Notes under the pieces: generated by a model | Databases searched by the model: none | What the model was told of the DNA's origin: nothing | The model's input: the letters and a program-made list of their open reading frames with translations, nothing else | In this document: positions 40,496-50,914 of the stretch, piece by piece | How the letters are laid out: the number at the start of each line of letters is the position of its first letter | Numbering within the stretch: position 1 is the first letter of the stretch | Program-made: the position numbers and the translations under genes | DNA from: an uncultured Dokdonia sp. | GTDB lineage: Bacteria > Bacteroidota > Bacteroidia > Flavobacteriales > Flavobacteriaceae | Assembly (NCBI RefSeq): GCF_947492815.1 | Contig: NZ_CANLOB010000001.1 | Span: forward strand, 186,001 to 250,000 | Length of the DNA stretch: 64,000 nucleotides | Direction of reading: 5' to 3'

Positions 40496-41458
40496 TTAAT
40501 CTTTAAATTTTTGATCATAACCACTCATTTGTAAAAAGTGTAAAGGATTATCCATTTCTAATATATCAATAATAGCTTGTTGCTTATCTATAGCTTGCTC
40601 ATAGTACGATTTAGTAATTTGATATCCTATATAGTATCCAAGATCTGCAGGTTCTTCTTTTACAGTTGTAAAATTGTACAACCAGTTTTCATCAGAAACA
40701 TTACAAAGTTCATTTTTAAAAGAATTCCAAAGCGCTTCTTCATGTTGATCTCCATAGGATTTTGCGATGGTATTAATTTGACCGCCAGCAAGAAGTTCTC
40801 CTATAAAATCACACTGTCCTTCCTCTAGTGTATTCTTTAACAGTGAACATTTTACTGCATTGTCACTATACATTATTTTCTGTTGTGTGTGAACATACTC
40901 GTGTGCAATCATATTACGTATTTTCTGTTTCACACTAGTACCAGATGATAACACTTTTTTAAAAGCATCATTATCAATTTCGGAAAGATCGGTAGCATTT
41001 GTAGACGCTGCAATCTCTGAACCTATTAATAAGAAATCTTCAGAGATGGTTCCGCCTGTATTAAGCATTCCTATCGCAAAACAAATCCCTTTTTCTTCAA
41101 ATCTAGGGTATACATTTTTAAAAGCGGTAACAATACCTTCTAGCTCGGAAAGTATTTTGGAAATAGTAAGCGTATTTGCTCTAATAGATTGATAATATTT
41201 TGGATATGTAGCAATCACTTCTACAAACCCATCGGCAGTAAAATCTCTTACTTTTGCAAAATCTTTTAAACCTCTTGTCGCACGATCTAAATACAATCGC
41301 TGCATGGTCTGTATACTATCTGTATTGGTTTTACAGGTAGATAGCGCATCAAAAGCTTCCCAAAAATGGGTGATGTCTTTTGTTTGAACTGTTGTACTAT
41401 TTTGGGCTTGTAATGTTCCTAAATATATCAGAAAGAAAAAAAGAAAAAATCGTTTCAT
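40496..41458 (-). CDS. secreted putative zinc metallopeptidase (HExxH; DUF2268/GldB-like)
   Basis: IAHEYVHTQQ plus downstream EGQCDFIGEL. Confidence 0.65.
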   Translation of the reverse strand: MKRFFLFFFLIYLGTLQAQNSTTVQTKDITHFWEAFDALSTCKTNTDSIQTMQRLYLDRATRGLKDFAKVRDFTADGFVEVIATYPKYYQSIRANTLTISKILSELEGIVTAFKNVYPRFEEKGICFAIGMLNTGGTISEDFLLIGSEIAASTNATDLSEIDNDAFKKVLSSGTSVKQKIRNMIAHEYVHTQQKIMYSDNAVKCSLLKNTLEEGQCDFIGELLAGGQINTIAKSYGDQHEEALWNSFKNELCNVSDENWLYNFTTVKEEPADLGYYIGYQITKSYYEQAIDKQQAIIDILEMDNPLHFLQMSGYDQKFKD

Positions 41459-41612
41459 TGTGTTTAGAATAAAAGGTTCATCTGCTTAAAATGAATAATC
41501 ATTATATAAAAATAAGAGTATCCTACTCAAAACGATTTACAAACTGCTCAAAGCAGATTCATACTTGTTGAAATACGCCTTTGCATTTCTTAACTAAACA
41601 CATAAAATTTAA

Positions 41613-42755
41613 TTAAATCGAATTCAAAATTTCTGCAGCTTGCTCTAATGTCTCATCTGTTTTAGCAAAACAAAAACGTAACATTTTAAAATCTTCTTGA
41701 TCTAAATTAAATACAGATGTTGGTATAGAAGCAATCCCTTTTTCTTTAATCAGCCTTTCGGCGAAAACAATATCAGATTCTTCTGTAATAGCACTATAAT
41801 CTACTAATTGAAAATAGGTTCCTGAAGAAGGGGTCATTTTAAATCGAGAGCCTTTTATAAGATCTAAAAACAAATCCCTTTTACGTTGGTAAAATGCTCC
41901 TAATTCTAAATAATGATTAGGTGTTTTTAAATACTCAGCAAATGCTTTTTGTGTGGGATGATGCACAGAAAAAACAGCAAATTGATGTACTTTTTGAAAT
42001 TCATACATTAACTCTTTAGGCGCTACTGCATACCCCATTTTCCATCCTGTATTATGAAATGTCTTTCCAAAAGAAGCTGTTATAAAAGCTCTTTCGGCTA
42101 GCTTTGGGTATTTAGCGACGCTTTCGTGTGTAATCCCATCAAAGACAATATGCTCATATACTTCATCACTCAACAATATAATATTGGTTCCTTCTAAAAT
42201 AGTTTGTAAAGCAATCATATCTGCTTTTGTCAATACCGTTCCTGTAGGATTATGAGGCGTATTGATAATCAGCATTTTTGTAGCTGATGTGATGGCTTGC
42301 TGTACTACATTCCAATCTACCTTATAGTCTGGAGCTTTGAGCTGTATTGGCACTACCTTACCTCCATTTACTAAAATAGCAGGTTCATATGAATCATATG
42401 CAGGTTTTAGCACGATTACCTCATCACCTACATTTACAAAAGCAGATATGACAGTATAAATTGCCTGGGTAGCCCCTACAGTTGCCGTTACTTCTGTCTC
42501 TGGATGGTAGTCACTTCCATAAAGCGTATTTAGTTTTAAAGTTATTTGCTCTCTAAGACTATATACTCCTTGCATAGGCGCATATTGATTATGGCCAGAA
42601 GCCATCGCCTCGGTAACTAAGGCATGTAATTCAGGGTCTGTATCAAATCCTGGAAAGCCTTGTGAAAGATTAATAGCATTATGTGTATGTGCCATTTGCC
42701 CCATCACACTAAAAATAGAGTTGGTTACTTCGGGTAATTTGGAAGTGTTTCTCAT
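41613..42755 (-). CDS. class I/II aminotransferase (methionine aminotransferase-like)
   Basis: NLSQGFPGFDTDPEL; TASFGKTFHNTGWKMGY PLP-Lys motif. Confidence 0.9.
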   Translation of the reverse strand: MRNTSKLPEVTNSIFSVMGQMAHTHNAINLSQGFPGFDTDPELHALVTEAMASGHNQYAPMQGVYSLREQITLKLNTLYGSDYHPETEVTATVGATQAIYTVISAFVNVGDEVIVLKPAYDSYEPAILVNGGKVVPIQLKAPDYKVDWNVVQQAITSATKMLIINTPHNPTGTVLTKADMIALQTILEGTNIILLSDEVYEHIVFDGITHESVAKYPKLAERAFITASFGKTFHNTGWKMGYAVAPKELMYEFQKVHQFAVFSVHHPTQKAFAEYLKTPNHYLELGAFYQRKRDLFLDLIKGSRFKMTPSSGTYFQLVDYSAITEESDIVFAERLIKEKGIASIPTSVFNLDQEDFKMLRFCFAKTDETLEQAAEILNSI

Positions 42756-42816
42756 AGTGTATTCATTTCATTTAGAAGCACAGGCAGTATAAATTAACAG
42801 GTATGGTTGTTTGACC

Positions 42817-43386
42817 TTATTTTTGAAGTTCTGCTGCAGCTTTTTCTAGTTCCTTATACCAGGCTTCTCCAAACTTACGTACAAGCGCATCTTTTGTAAA
42901 TTTATATACTGGAACCTGTAATTCTTTTCCTAAGGTACACGCATCATCGCAAATAGGCCATTTATGATAATTTACTGCCGAAAACGAACTATACTTTTGT
43001 ACTCTAACTGGGTATAAATGACATGATATAGGCTTCTTAAAAGTGACTTTTCCTGCATTATATGCATCCTCTATCCCACAACTAGCAAAACCTTTGTCAT
43101 TAAATGTGACATAGGCACATTCGGCACCATTTACTAAGGTAGTTTCAAGATCTCCCAAATCAGTTTTAATAGAAGTACCTTGTTCTTCTATTGCAGCAAT
43201 TCCTTCAGGTCTTAAAAAAGGTTTTACATCTTCATAAATAGCAGCTAAAGTCTCAACTTCATTCTCTTCAAGAGGGGCTCCAGCCTCACCAGCAATACAA
43301 CATTCTCCTTTACAAGCATTGAGATTGCACACGAAATCTTTTTCGATAATCTCTTCAGAAACAATAGTATTTTTAAGCTGAAACAT
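42817..43386 (-). CDS. DUF3109-family Cys-rich protein
   Basis: CNLNACKGECCIAGEAGAPLEENE; CHLYPVRV. Confidence 0.85.
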   Translation of the reverse strand: MFQLKNTIVSEEIIEKDFVCNLNACKGECCIAGEAGAPLEENEVETLAAIYEDVKPFLRPEGIAAIEEQGTSIKTDLGDLETTLVNGAECAYVTFNDKGFASCGIEDAYNAGKVTFKKPISCHLYPVRVQKYSSFSAVNYHKWPICDDACTLGKELQVPVYKFTKDALVRKFGEAWYKELEKAAAELQK

Positions 43387-43503
43387 ATCACAAAGATACC
43401 CCGAAAGTATGAGCTATAAAATAGCACTTTAAAGATTTAAAATAGGAATGATTAAACATACTTTTCCCTTTGAGACAAGCTATTTTTTTCTAATTTTCCA
43501 GTA

Positions 43504-43556
43504 TACGCTTTCGTGTTTCGATAAACTCAACATAAACGTAGAACTCTGTCAAAAGC
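43504..43556 (+). repeat. ~54-bp dispersed repeat, copy A
   Basis: TACGCTTTCGTGTTTCGATAAACTCAACATAAACGTAGAACTCTGTCAAAAGC. Confidence 0.8.
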
Positions 43557-43656
43557 ATATAAATTTACATATATTTTACTATAACTTTATATAGATTATA
43601 CAAGTAAGATCTTGCAATTTATAGTAATTTTGCCGCGCATTTTAAACCTTTAGGTT

Positions 43657-44238
43657 ATGAATTTTGATTTTAAAGAAATAACAGCGGCTACTATGATTTT
43701 ATTTGCCGTAATTGATATTGTGGGAAATATTCCTATTGTTATAAAATTACGTAAAAAGGCAGGGCATATTCAAAGTGCTAAGGCGTCTATCATTGCTTTA
43801 GTTATTATGATTGCTTTTGTTTTTTTAGGAGAACGTATTTTGAATGTTATAGGGGTGCAGGTAAATGAATTTGCAGTTGCGGGTTCTTTTATCTTATTTT
43901 TTATCGCCTTAGAAATGATTTTAGGTATTACATTATTTAAAGATGAAGAGGTAAGTCCTAAAACCGTAACGGTATTTCCACTAGCATTTCCATTACTTGC
44001 AGGACCTGGAAGTCTTACATCTTTAGTAGCTTTACGTGCAGAATATAAAATTGAAAATATCATTGTAGCCATCGCTATTAATATTTTACTGATCTATATT
44101 GTTCTAAAAACCTCTAGACATATTGAACGTTTTATGGGTAAAAATGGAATTGCTGTGATTCAAAAAGTTTTTGGCGTAATTTTGCTAGCCATTGCTGTAA
44201 AATTATTTACAGCTAATATTCAAGAACTATTTAAATAA
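43657..44238 (+). CDS. MarC-family integral membrane protein
   Basis: ILFAVIDIVGNIPIVI; FPLAFPLLAGPGSLTSL. Confidence 0.9.
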   Translation: MNFDFKEITAATMILFAVIDIVGNIPIVIKLRKKAGHIQSAKASIIALVIMIAFVFLGERILNVIGVQVNEFAVAGSFILFFIALEMILGITLFKDEEVSPKTVTVFPLAFPLLAGPGSLTSLVALRAEYKIENIIVAIAINILLIYIVLKTSRHIERFMGKNGIAVIQKVFGVILLAIAVKLFTANIQELFK

Positions 44239-44244
44239 AAACAT

Positions 44245-44460
44245 ATGCGTATTGCTATTCCTATATTTATTACCCTTGCCGCTATATTACTCATTTATAA
44301 TATAACAAAAGTTGATTATGATGCTCCTTTTCAAGGTAATAGCTCTGTTGCTCTTATTGGTATATTAGGAAGTGCATGTGCTATTATTTTACTATTTATT
44401 CTTCAAATCTCTAGAAAGATTGCAAGAAAACAGAAAGAACAAAAAAGAAGCGCTAAATAA
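44245..44460 (+). CDS. small two-TM hypothetical protein
   Basis: 71-aa ORF directly after the marC-like gene. Confidence 0.6.
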   Translation: MRIAIPIFITLAAILLIYNITKVDYDAPFQGNSSVALIGILGSACAIILLFILQISRKIARKQKEQKRSAK

Positions 44461-44472
44461 GTATAATACGTA

Positions 44473-44766
44473 TTAAAACAGGTATATAAGTTCTGGCTTA
44501 TATATTTCTAATCCTATACCTACGAGAAGGGTTATAATAGATAGGATGGTAAATATTTTATGTAATTTCTGGTATAATAAATTGCGTTTTAGTTTTTGCT
44601 TTAGTTTGTCATCATCTAGCTTATTCATTTCTTCTATTACTGTTTCTGCCGGAAGATAGAATGGGCTTACAGATATTCCATTTGAAATAAATAGTTTGGC
44701 ACTGTTATCTAATAGTCTAAAGATAACAGCAATAATAAACACAAAAACTGATGCAATTATAACCAT
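44473..44766 (-). CDS. small two-TM hypothetical protein
   Basis: 97-aa ORF with N- and C-terminal TM segments. Confidence 0.6.
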   Translation of the reverse strand: MVIIASVFVFIIAVIFRLLDNSAKLFISNGISVSPFYLPAETVIEEMNKLDDDKLKQKLKRNLLYQKLHKIFTILSIITLLVGIGLEIYKPELIYLF

Positions 44767-44779
44767 AATAGTATATCCC

Positions 44780-46366
44780 CTAATTAGTACTTATGCTTAT
44801 GACTTTTTGAATAATCGCATCATCTTGATTAACAATTTGTTCAAAAGCATTATTACCGAAGAGCTGTTTTGCCATAGTGGCTTTTAGGTAGCTTTTATAA
44901 ACATCCCTATAATCTTTTGCTCTTAAATTAATTCCCCTTAATTGGGCGTAAGATATAAAATCTTCTACAATTGTGTCAGATATCGTAATTTCATTTTGAA
45001 ATTCTTCTAGAGAGAGGTTATTATAAAATGAGCGATCTTTTTCTAATTCTTCAAAAATAAACATACGCATATCTCCTGATCTGAGTAAATAATTAAGATT
45101 ACGCATCTCAAAATCTATATTTTTAGGCACAAAAACATCAGGAATAATTCCGCCTCCTCCATACACCACCTTACCTAACGGAGTTTTAAATTTAAGTGAG
45201 TCTGCTACTTTGATACTATCTGCACTTCGTAGTTCTCCATTTTCATAACGTTCTAAGTAATCTTCAAAATAGTCTTTATTCCCTAACTCATAAGGTCTTT
45301 GAATAGACCTCCCTGTAGGTGTATAATATCTAGCAATTGTAAGTCTTACTGCACTACCATCTCCTAGAGACATCTCTCTTTGCACAAGTCCTTTTCCAAA
45401 CGATCTTCTACCTATAATGAGTCCTTTGTCATTATCTTGCAATGCGCCTGCTACAATTTCACTAGCAGAAGCTGAGTTTTCATTAATAAGAATAAATACT
45501 TCTCCATCTTCAAAAAGTCCACCCCTATTTGAATAGGTTTTGTTTATTTTTCCTGTCTTATTTTTAGTAAACAAGATAAGTTTATTTTTTTTCAAGAACT
45601 CATCAGCAATTGCTTCGGCGCTAGCGACATATCCCCCTGGGTTATCTCTTAAATCAAGCGCTAATTGTGTTGCTCCTTGTGATTTAAGATCTTTCAATGC
45701 TTTTTTAAATTCATCATAGGTAGATTCTGCAAATCTATTAATCTTGATATACCCTAATTCATCTGTAAGCATATAGCTCCCTATAACACTGGATATAGGA
45801 ACCAAATCTCTTTTTACACGATAGGGAATAAGTACATCTTCCCCTTGTCTCTTTACCTTAAGATTTACAGAAGTATTGACACGACCTTTTAAAATTTTTG
45901 ATAAAGAATCATCACCGATAGCTTTTCCTGAAAGAGGGATATCATCAGCATAGACAATACGATCTCCTGCACGTATACCTACTTTAGCACTAGGACCACC
46001 TTCTATTGCTTGAATAACTGCAATTGAATCTTTATAGGGATAAAAGCGAATACCTATTCCTACAAAATCACCCTTCATGTTTTCTTCAATTCTTTTTAGC
46101 TCTTCTGGCGGTATATATGTAGAATGTGGATCAAGATTATCTAAAATCCCATTAACAGTTACATCAACAATACTGTCTGTATTTACAGTATCTACATACT
46201 CATAATCTATATAGTCAATAAGTTTATTAAGTTTTTCTTTCTTAGCGTTTGAACTAAAAAAAGCCGTATCTGTAGAAGATCCTATATTTAAAAAACTACC
46301 TAAGAGAATTCCTAAAGCAATTCCTAAGCTAAAAAGGAGGGGTACGTATTTCTTTTTTAATTTCAT
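44780..46366 (-). CDS. S41-family C-terminal processing peptidase with PDZ
   Basis: DFVGIGIRFYPYKDSIAVIQAIEGGPSAKVGIRAGDRI; NENSASASEIVAGALQDNDKGLIIGRRSFGKGLVQ. Confidence 0.93.
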   Translation of the reverse strand: MKLKKKYVPLLFSLGIALGILLGSFLNIGSSTDTAFFSSNAKKEKLNKLIDYIDYEYVDTVNTDSIVDVTVNGILDNLDPHSTYIPPEELKRIEENMKGDFVGIGIRFYPYKDSIAVIQAIEGGPSAKVGIRAGDRIVYADDIPLSGKAIGDDSLSKILKGRVNTSVNLKVKRQGEDVLIPYRVKRDLVPISSVIGSYMLTDELGYIKINRFAESTYDEFKKALKDLKSQGATQLALDLRDNPGGYVASAEAIADEFLKKNKLILFTKNKTGKINKTYSNRGGLFEDGEVFILINENSASASEIVAGALQDNDKGLIIGRRSFGKGLVQREMSLGDGSAVRLTIARYYTPTGRSIQRPYELGNKDYFEDYLERYENGELRSADSIKVADSLKFKTPLGKVVYGGGGIIPDVFVPKNIDFEMRNLNYLLRSGDMRMFIFEELEKDRSFYNNLSLEEFQNEITISDTIVEDFISYAQLRGINLRAKDYRDVYKSYLKATMAKQLFGNNAFEQIVNQDDAIIQKVISISTN

Positions 46367-46794
46367 TAATCTTCTAAATTTGAAAGATGTACTATCTCAA
46401 CGCCTGCTTTTTCTAAAAATTTCACACCACTCTGATCTTTATAACCTTCTTTAAACACAACACGTTTAATTCCTGCTTGATGAATAAGTTTGCTACATTC
46501 TTTACAAGGGCTTAATGTAATGTATAATGTTGCTCCATTACAGGATTGTGTAGACGATGCTACTTTTAAAATAGCATTTGCTTCGGCGTGTAAAACATAC
46601 CATTTTGTATAGCCTTCTTCATCCTCGCAAAAATTTTCAAAACCTGTAGGTGTGCCATTATATCCATCTGATATAATCATTTTATCCTTCACAATGATTG
46701 CCCCTACTTGTTTACGCTCACAATAAGATAATCTACCCCATTCCCTTGCCATTCTCAAATATGCGATATCGTATTTATGTTGCTTTGAAGCCAT
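46366..46794 (-). CDS. dCMP deaminase family protein
   Basis: HAEANAILK and SPCKECSKLI zinc motifs. Confidence 0.92.
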   Translation of the reverse strand: MASKQHKYDIAYLRMAREWGRLSYCERKQVGAIIVKDKMIISDGYNGTPTGFENFCEDEEGYTKWYVLHAEANAILKVASSTQSCNGATLYITLSPCKECSKLIHQAGIKRVVFKEGYKDQSGVKFLEKAGVEIVHLSNLED

Positions 46795-46812
46795 ATATTT
46801 TAATGTGCGGTG

Positions 46813-46832
46813 TACGCTTTCGCGAAAGCGTA
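46813..46832. repeat. palindrome TACGCTTTCGCGAAAGCGTA, intergenic
   Basis: 20-bp exact palindrome followed by TAAAAAA. Confidence 0.95.
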
Positions 46833-46895
46833 TAAAAAATAAATTAATTTATAAGCACTAAAGTAAGTGCCTCTTACGTGATATGCAATCGATTA

Positions 46896-47489
46896 TTAAA
46901 TATTTAACGCAATTAGTGCGTTTCTAAAGATGGGAATCGCAACACCAATAACAATTGCAGAAACAACCATCACCCAATCTCTTAGTGAAAAACGAAACAC
47001 AAACTGTCCTAAAAAACTAACAATTAATACTAAAAGCACAATAATAACTTGAGAAGCTTCTATCCCTAATGTATATTCTAACAAGGGTACAAACTTATGA
47101 TCACTACTAGCCGTCATCATTTTGAAATACGTAGAAAATCCAAAACCATGAATGAGCCCAAAGAATAAAGTACTTATAAAATAGACTCCTATTTGTTCTT
47201 TTCTCCCTTTTTTACCTGCTGTAAAAATATTGTAAAACGCTGTTATCAAAATGGTCACAGGAATTAAAAACTCTATAATTGTCGTGTTAATTTTAACAAC
47301 TTCATAGGCCGATAAGCTCAATGATATAGTGTGTCCTACTGTAAATATAGTTACTAACGACAGTAATCTTTTCCAACTAGAAAAGGTATAAGGGACCGTC
47401 AAGACAATAATAAATAGGATGTGATCATACGCATTCCAATCCAACACATGAAGAAGACCTTCTTTAAAATAAAACCAAAAAGAATCCAT
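46896..47489 (-). CDS. HupE/UreJ-like membrane protein
   Basis: AYDHILFIIVL; FTVGHTISL; GLIHGFGFS. Confidence 0.85.
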   Translation of the reverse strand: MDSFWFYFKEGLLHVLDWNAYDHILFIIVLTVPYTFSSWKRLLSLVTIFTVGHTISLSLSAYEVVKINTTIIEFLIPVTILITAFYNIFTAGKKGRKEQIGVYFISTLFFGLIHGFGFSTYFKMMTASSDHKFVPLLEYTLGIEASQVIIVLLVLIVSFLGQFVFRFSLRDWVMVVSAIVIGVAIPIFRNALIALNI

Positions 47490-47546
47490 TAAAAATATAT
47501 TAGGGAGTTTTCCAAATGTACAAATTAAAAATGATGCAAGAATAGC

Positions 47547-47554
47547 TATATTTG
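47547..47554 (+). promoter_or_regulatory. candidate Bacteroidota -7 element
   Basis: TATATTTG 25 bp before the ATG at 47579. Confidence 0.4.
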
Positions 47555-47578
47555 CGACTTAATTATAAAGATAAAACT

Positions 47579-48010
47579 ATGTCTATTTCAGATTTGTATG
47601 ATAGCGGTTTCCGCAAGCGTAATGAAGATCATTTTGCAGCAATGGTACGTATTGCAATGAGTGATACCATCATTACTGAAGATGAAAAAAAATTCCTAGA
47701 TAGAACAGCTCGTAATCTTGATATTTCAGAAGAAGATTACAAAGCAATATTAAAAGATTATAAGACACATAAAATTAATCCTCCTATCACTTATGAGAGT
47801 CGTCTAGAGCGTCTTTTTGACTTAGGAAGAATGGTTTTTGCTGATCATGAGCTTGGTGACAAGCAAACTATTATGCTCGAAAGGCTTGCTGTAGGTTTAG
47901 GGTTTACAGTAAATAATGTAAAATATGTTGTTGACAAGGCACTATCGCTTGTTAATGAAGGAGTAGATCTAGATACTTTTAAGGAAGAAATCAAATTGAT
48001 GAATCGTTAA
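47579..48010 (+). CDS. TerB-like protein
   Basis: MVRIAMSDTIITEDEKKFLDRTARNLDISEEDY helical TerB pattern; start moved from 47552. Confidence 0.75.
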   Translation: MSISDLYDSGFRKRNEDHFAAMVRIAMSDTIITEDEKKFLDRTARNLDISEEDYKAILKDYKTHKINPPITYESRLERLFDLGRMVFADHELGDKQTIMLERLAVGLGFTVNNVKYVVDKALSLVNEGVDLDTFKEEIKLMNR

Positions 48011-48025
48011 TAATACATATTCAAT

Positions 48026-48056
48026 AAAAAAAGCGGCATATGTGCCGCTTTTTTTA
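48026..48056. terminator. bidirectional intrinsic terminator between convergent genes
   Basis: AAAAAAAGCGGCATATGTGCCGCTTTTTTT. Confidence 0.88.
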
Positions 48057-49622
48057 TTCTTTTACTTCTTCCTTCTTTTTATTCTTATAGCGATGTAATA
48101 ACCTATCTATTGTTTTAAACAAAATCTCAGCATTTATTGGTTTTGTTAAATAGGCATTCATCCCACTTTCTTTTGCAGCATCTCTCTCTTCTTCTGTAGT
48201 TCGTGCTGTGAGAGCAATAATAGGAATTTTCTTTATTTTCTTATCACTGTGATTTCGAATTCGCATTGCTGCATCATATCCATCCATAATAGGCATAGAA
48301 AGGTCCATTAAAACAAGGTCGTATTGATATTTTTCAAGAAATAAAACAACTTGTTCTCCATTTTTTGCAATATCTAAACTATAGCTTCCTTCATCTGCAA
48401 AAAGACGCATCATCAGAAGCTGATTTACCTCTATATCTTCTCCTAAAAGAATACGATATTTTCTCTTTTTTGATCCTCCTATTCTTTTTTCTGATTTTTT
48501 TATGCGCGAAATTTCTTTTTCTTCCTTCTGATCATGAGAAACTCCCATAAAAATTGTAAACTTAAATGTAGACCCCTCACCTTCCATACTTTGTACCTCT
48601 AGGTCACTCTCCATTAATTGCGTAAGCTGTTTTACAATACTAAGTCCCAATCCAGAACCACCAAATAAACCACGTTTTTCTAATTGTGTGAAACTTTCAA
48701 AAATGGTAGTAAGGTGCTCTTTAGGTATTCCTATTCCTGTGTCTATAATTTCAAAAGTTACAGGAATACGACGCATATTACGTGAATTAGTAGATACACG
48801 TAATGTAACCGTACCTTGATGGGTAAATTTCAAGGCATTTTCAAGCAAATTGATCAAAATTTGATTTAGCCTAAGTTGATCTCCAATAAGAAAACGAGGA
48901 AGATTTGTTCCAATATCAGATACAAACTTTAACCGTTTTTCCTCAGCTTGTAATTCATATGTTTTTATAAGTGATTCTGTAAATCTTCTAAAATTAAATC
49001 GTTTGTTTTTTATCTCAAGTCTACCAGCTTCTATCTTTGAAATATCTAAAAGATCATCTACAATAGAAACAAGGTTTTTAGAAGAATCTTTAATAATACC
49101 TATTAAATCTAACTGCTCTCTATCTAAGTTTGTATTTTCAAGTACACTAAGAAAACCTAAAATACTATTAAGAGGTGTTCTAATTTCATGACTAACATTT
49201 GCTAGAAATTTATTCTTAAATCCTCTTTGAACGTTTAGCTCGTGATTAAGCTCTTGCGTAATATTAAAATTTATAATAGATTCATTACGCACTTGTTTTA
49301 TCTGATGCACTGTTTTGTAATGATCTGTAAGATCTTCTACAAACAATACTACTTGCTTTTTTTCAAAATGGACGACAGTTCTTATATCATAAAAACATGT
49401 TTTCCCTTTCACTTCCATTTGTACACAATAGAATTTTTGTTCTTTTCTATCGTCATCAAAAAGAGATGAAATCACATGAAAGAATGGGTGAAAGTCGGTG
49501 ATATCAGAATCCTTCTTTATATAAAACAAAGAGTTATCTGTTTCTAAAACTCGATTTGTACTATCTAAAATAAGTATCTGAGTGGTGTTCTCTAAAAATT
49601 CTTGTCTAAGCTTATCAAGCAT
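48054..49622 (-). CDS. hybrid sensor histidine kinase / response regulator
   Basis: NVSHEIRTPLNSILGF; GLFGGSGLGLSIVKQL; YDLVLMDLSMPIMDGYDAA. Track start 49628 is TTG; ATG at 49622 overlaps the GTPase stop (ATGCTTGA). Confidence 0.93.
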   Translation of the reverse strand: MLDKLRQEFLENTTQILILDSTNRVLETDNSLFYIKKDSDITDFHPFFHVISSLFDDDRKEQKFYCVQMEVKGKTCFYDIRTVVHFEKKQVVLFVEDLTDHYKTVHQIKQVRNESIINFNITQELNHELNVQRGFKNKFLANVSHEIRTPLNSILGFLSVLENTNLDREQLDLIGIIKDSSKNLVSIVDDLLDISKIEAGRLEIKNKRFNFRRFTESLIKTYELQAEEKRLKFVSDIGTNLPRFLIGDQLRLNQILINLLENALKFTHQGTVTLRVSTNSRNMRRIPVTFEIIDTGIGIPKEHLTTIFESFTQLEKRGLFGGSGLGLSIVKQLTQLMESDLEVQSMEGEGSTFKFTIFMGVSHDQKEEKEISRIKKSEKRIGGSKKRKYRILLGEDIEVNQLLMMRLFADEGSYSLDIAKNGEQVVLFLEKYQYDLVLMDLSMPIMDGYDAAMRIRNHSDKKIKKIPIIALTARTTEEERDAAKESGMNAYLTKPINAEILFKTIDRLLHRYKNKKKEEVKE

Positions 49623-50109
49623 TCTCAAGTAATTGTGCTGCTACATTTTCGAACAGCAATTCAACATTTTCTCCAGTTTTAGCACTAGAAAGATAAGAAT
49701 GCTGAATATCTTGTGCTTTTAATTCATTTAAAATTACTTCAGGATCGACCAAATCCACTTTATTGCCGATAATGTGCACAGAAATATGAGGATATTTCTC
49801 TTTTAAATGTTCTAAGTTATATTTTATGTCACTATAAGTAACTGGTCTAGAAGCATCAAAAACATAAATAAAGCTAGAAGCACCCATAAGATAGGAGGGT
49901 CTATATTTTGTAAAATCGTCTGTTCCTTCAACATCCCATATAACTAACGTAACACTCTCTTTTTCTAGGTGCACTTCTTTCTTCATGATATGAACCCCAA
50001 TAGTAACAGTATAGCTTTCTGAAAAGGTATTTTCTACAAAACGCCTAAGAAGTGAAGATTTTCCTACACCAAAATGCCCTAACAGTACAACTTTTTTAGA
50101 TACGCTCAT
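49615..50109 (-). CDS. Ras/Rab-like small GTPase
   Basis: G1 GHFGVGKSSL, G3 WDVEGTDDF, G4 GNKVDL, G5 SSAKTGEN. Confidence 0.92.
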   Translation of the reverse strand: MSVSKKVVLLGHFGVGKSSLLRRFVENTFSESYTVTIGVHIMKKEVHLEKESVTLVIWDVEGTDDFTKYRPSYLMGASSFIYVFDASRPVTYSDIKYNLEHLKEKYPHISVHIIGNKVDLVDPEVILNELKAQDIQHSYLSSAKTGENVELLFENVAAQLLENA

Positions 50110-50893
50110 CTGTAAAATATGATTTTAATTTTTTGGTAAAAGTTTCTGGGTTTTCTAAATCGCTTTTATTAACAACAAATTGTGCAAAATCCAATAGCAC
50201 ATCCTCTAGCTTATCTTTATAATTATCGTCATAGATCCCCGTAATAACAACTGCAATATAGTAATTTGAAAAGTTTTGAAGATGAATTGTAAATAATTCA
50301 TAATCAATTCTCTCCAATTCCATTTCTCCTTGATTATAAGCATCTTCTACAAAACTCTTTATAGCTGTTAACATTCCCGCTAACATATCTTCATCAAGAG
50401 TTTCCCTTTTTGCATAATTTGCCTTAAGCAATCCTGATCCTTTTTCAATCACCATGATTTGCTCAATTCTTGCTTCATATTGCTCATACATCAATGCTGC
50501 TGCATCAATATCATTATCTTTTCCAGAAAACCAATTTCTAAATGAAAATGTCTTGTTAAGCCTTTGATTGATATCTTCGTTAAGTTTTTTGATCTCAGCT
50601 TGAACATATTTTTTAATCATTTTACCCATTATTGGATACAATGCTTCAGCAACGGCTTCTTGTGATTTTTTAATTTCTGTTTTGAGTGTTTCTGTAATTA
50701 CAGGACCTAAGGCTTTAGGCATTTTCTGAACAAAATCATCCATGCGCTCGTCAAGTATTGGAGTAACTCTATCAGAAAGATTTTCTTGTTCTGATCTTAA
50801 TTGTTCAATTTTAAGCACAAGATCTCTGTCAAACTCACGTTCTTCTGTAAGTAAGATTTCTTTTAAAATCTCAAGTCTTTCCTTAGAATTCAT
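50096..50893 (-). CDS. helical N-terminus plus C-terminal domain reminiscent of roadblock/longin-type GTPase partners
   Basis: IEQIMVIEKGSGLLKANYAKRETLDEDMLAGMLTAIKSFVEDAY...; ends in a 14-nt overlap with the GTPase start. Confidence 0.6.
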   Translation of the reverse strand: MNSKERLEILKEILLTEEREFDRDLVLKIEQLRSEQENLSDRVTPILDERMDDFVQKMPKALGPVITETLKTEIKKSQEAVAEALYPIMGKMIKKYVQAEIKKLNEDINQRLNKTFSFRNWFSGKDNDIDAAALMYEQYEARIEQIMVIEKGSGLLKANYAKRETLDEDMLAGMLTAIKSFVEDAYNQGEMELERIDYELFTIHLQNFSNYYIAVVITGIYDDNYKDKLEDVLLDFAQFVVNKSDLENPETFTKKLKSYFTDERI

Positions 50894-50914
50894 GACAGAG
50901 AATCGTTAGAACTA

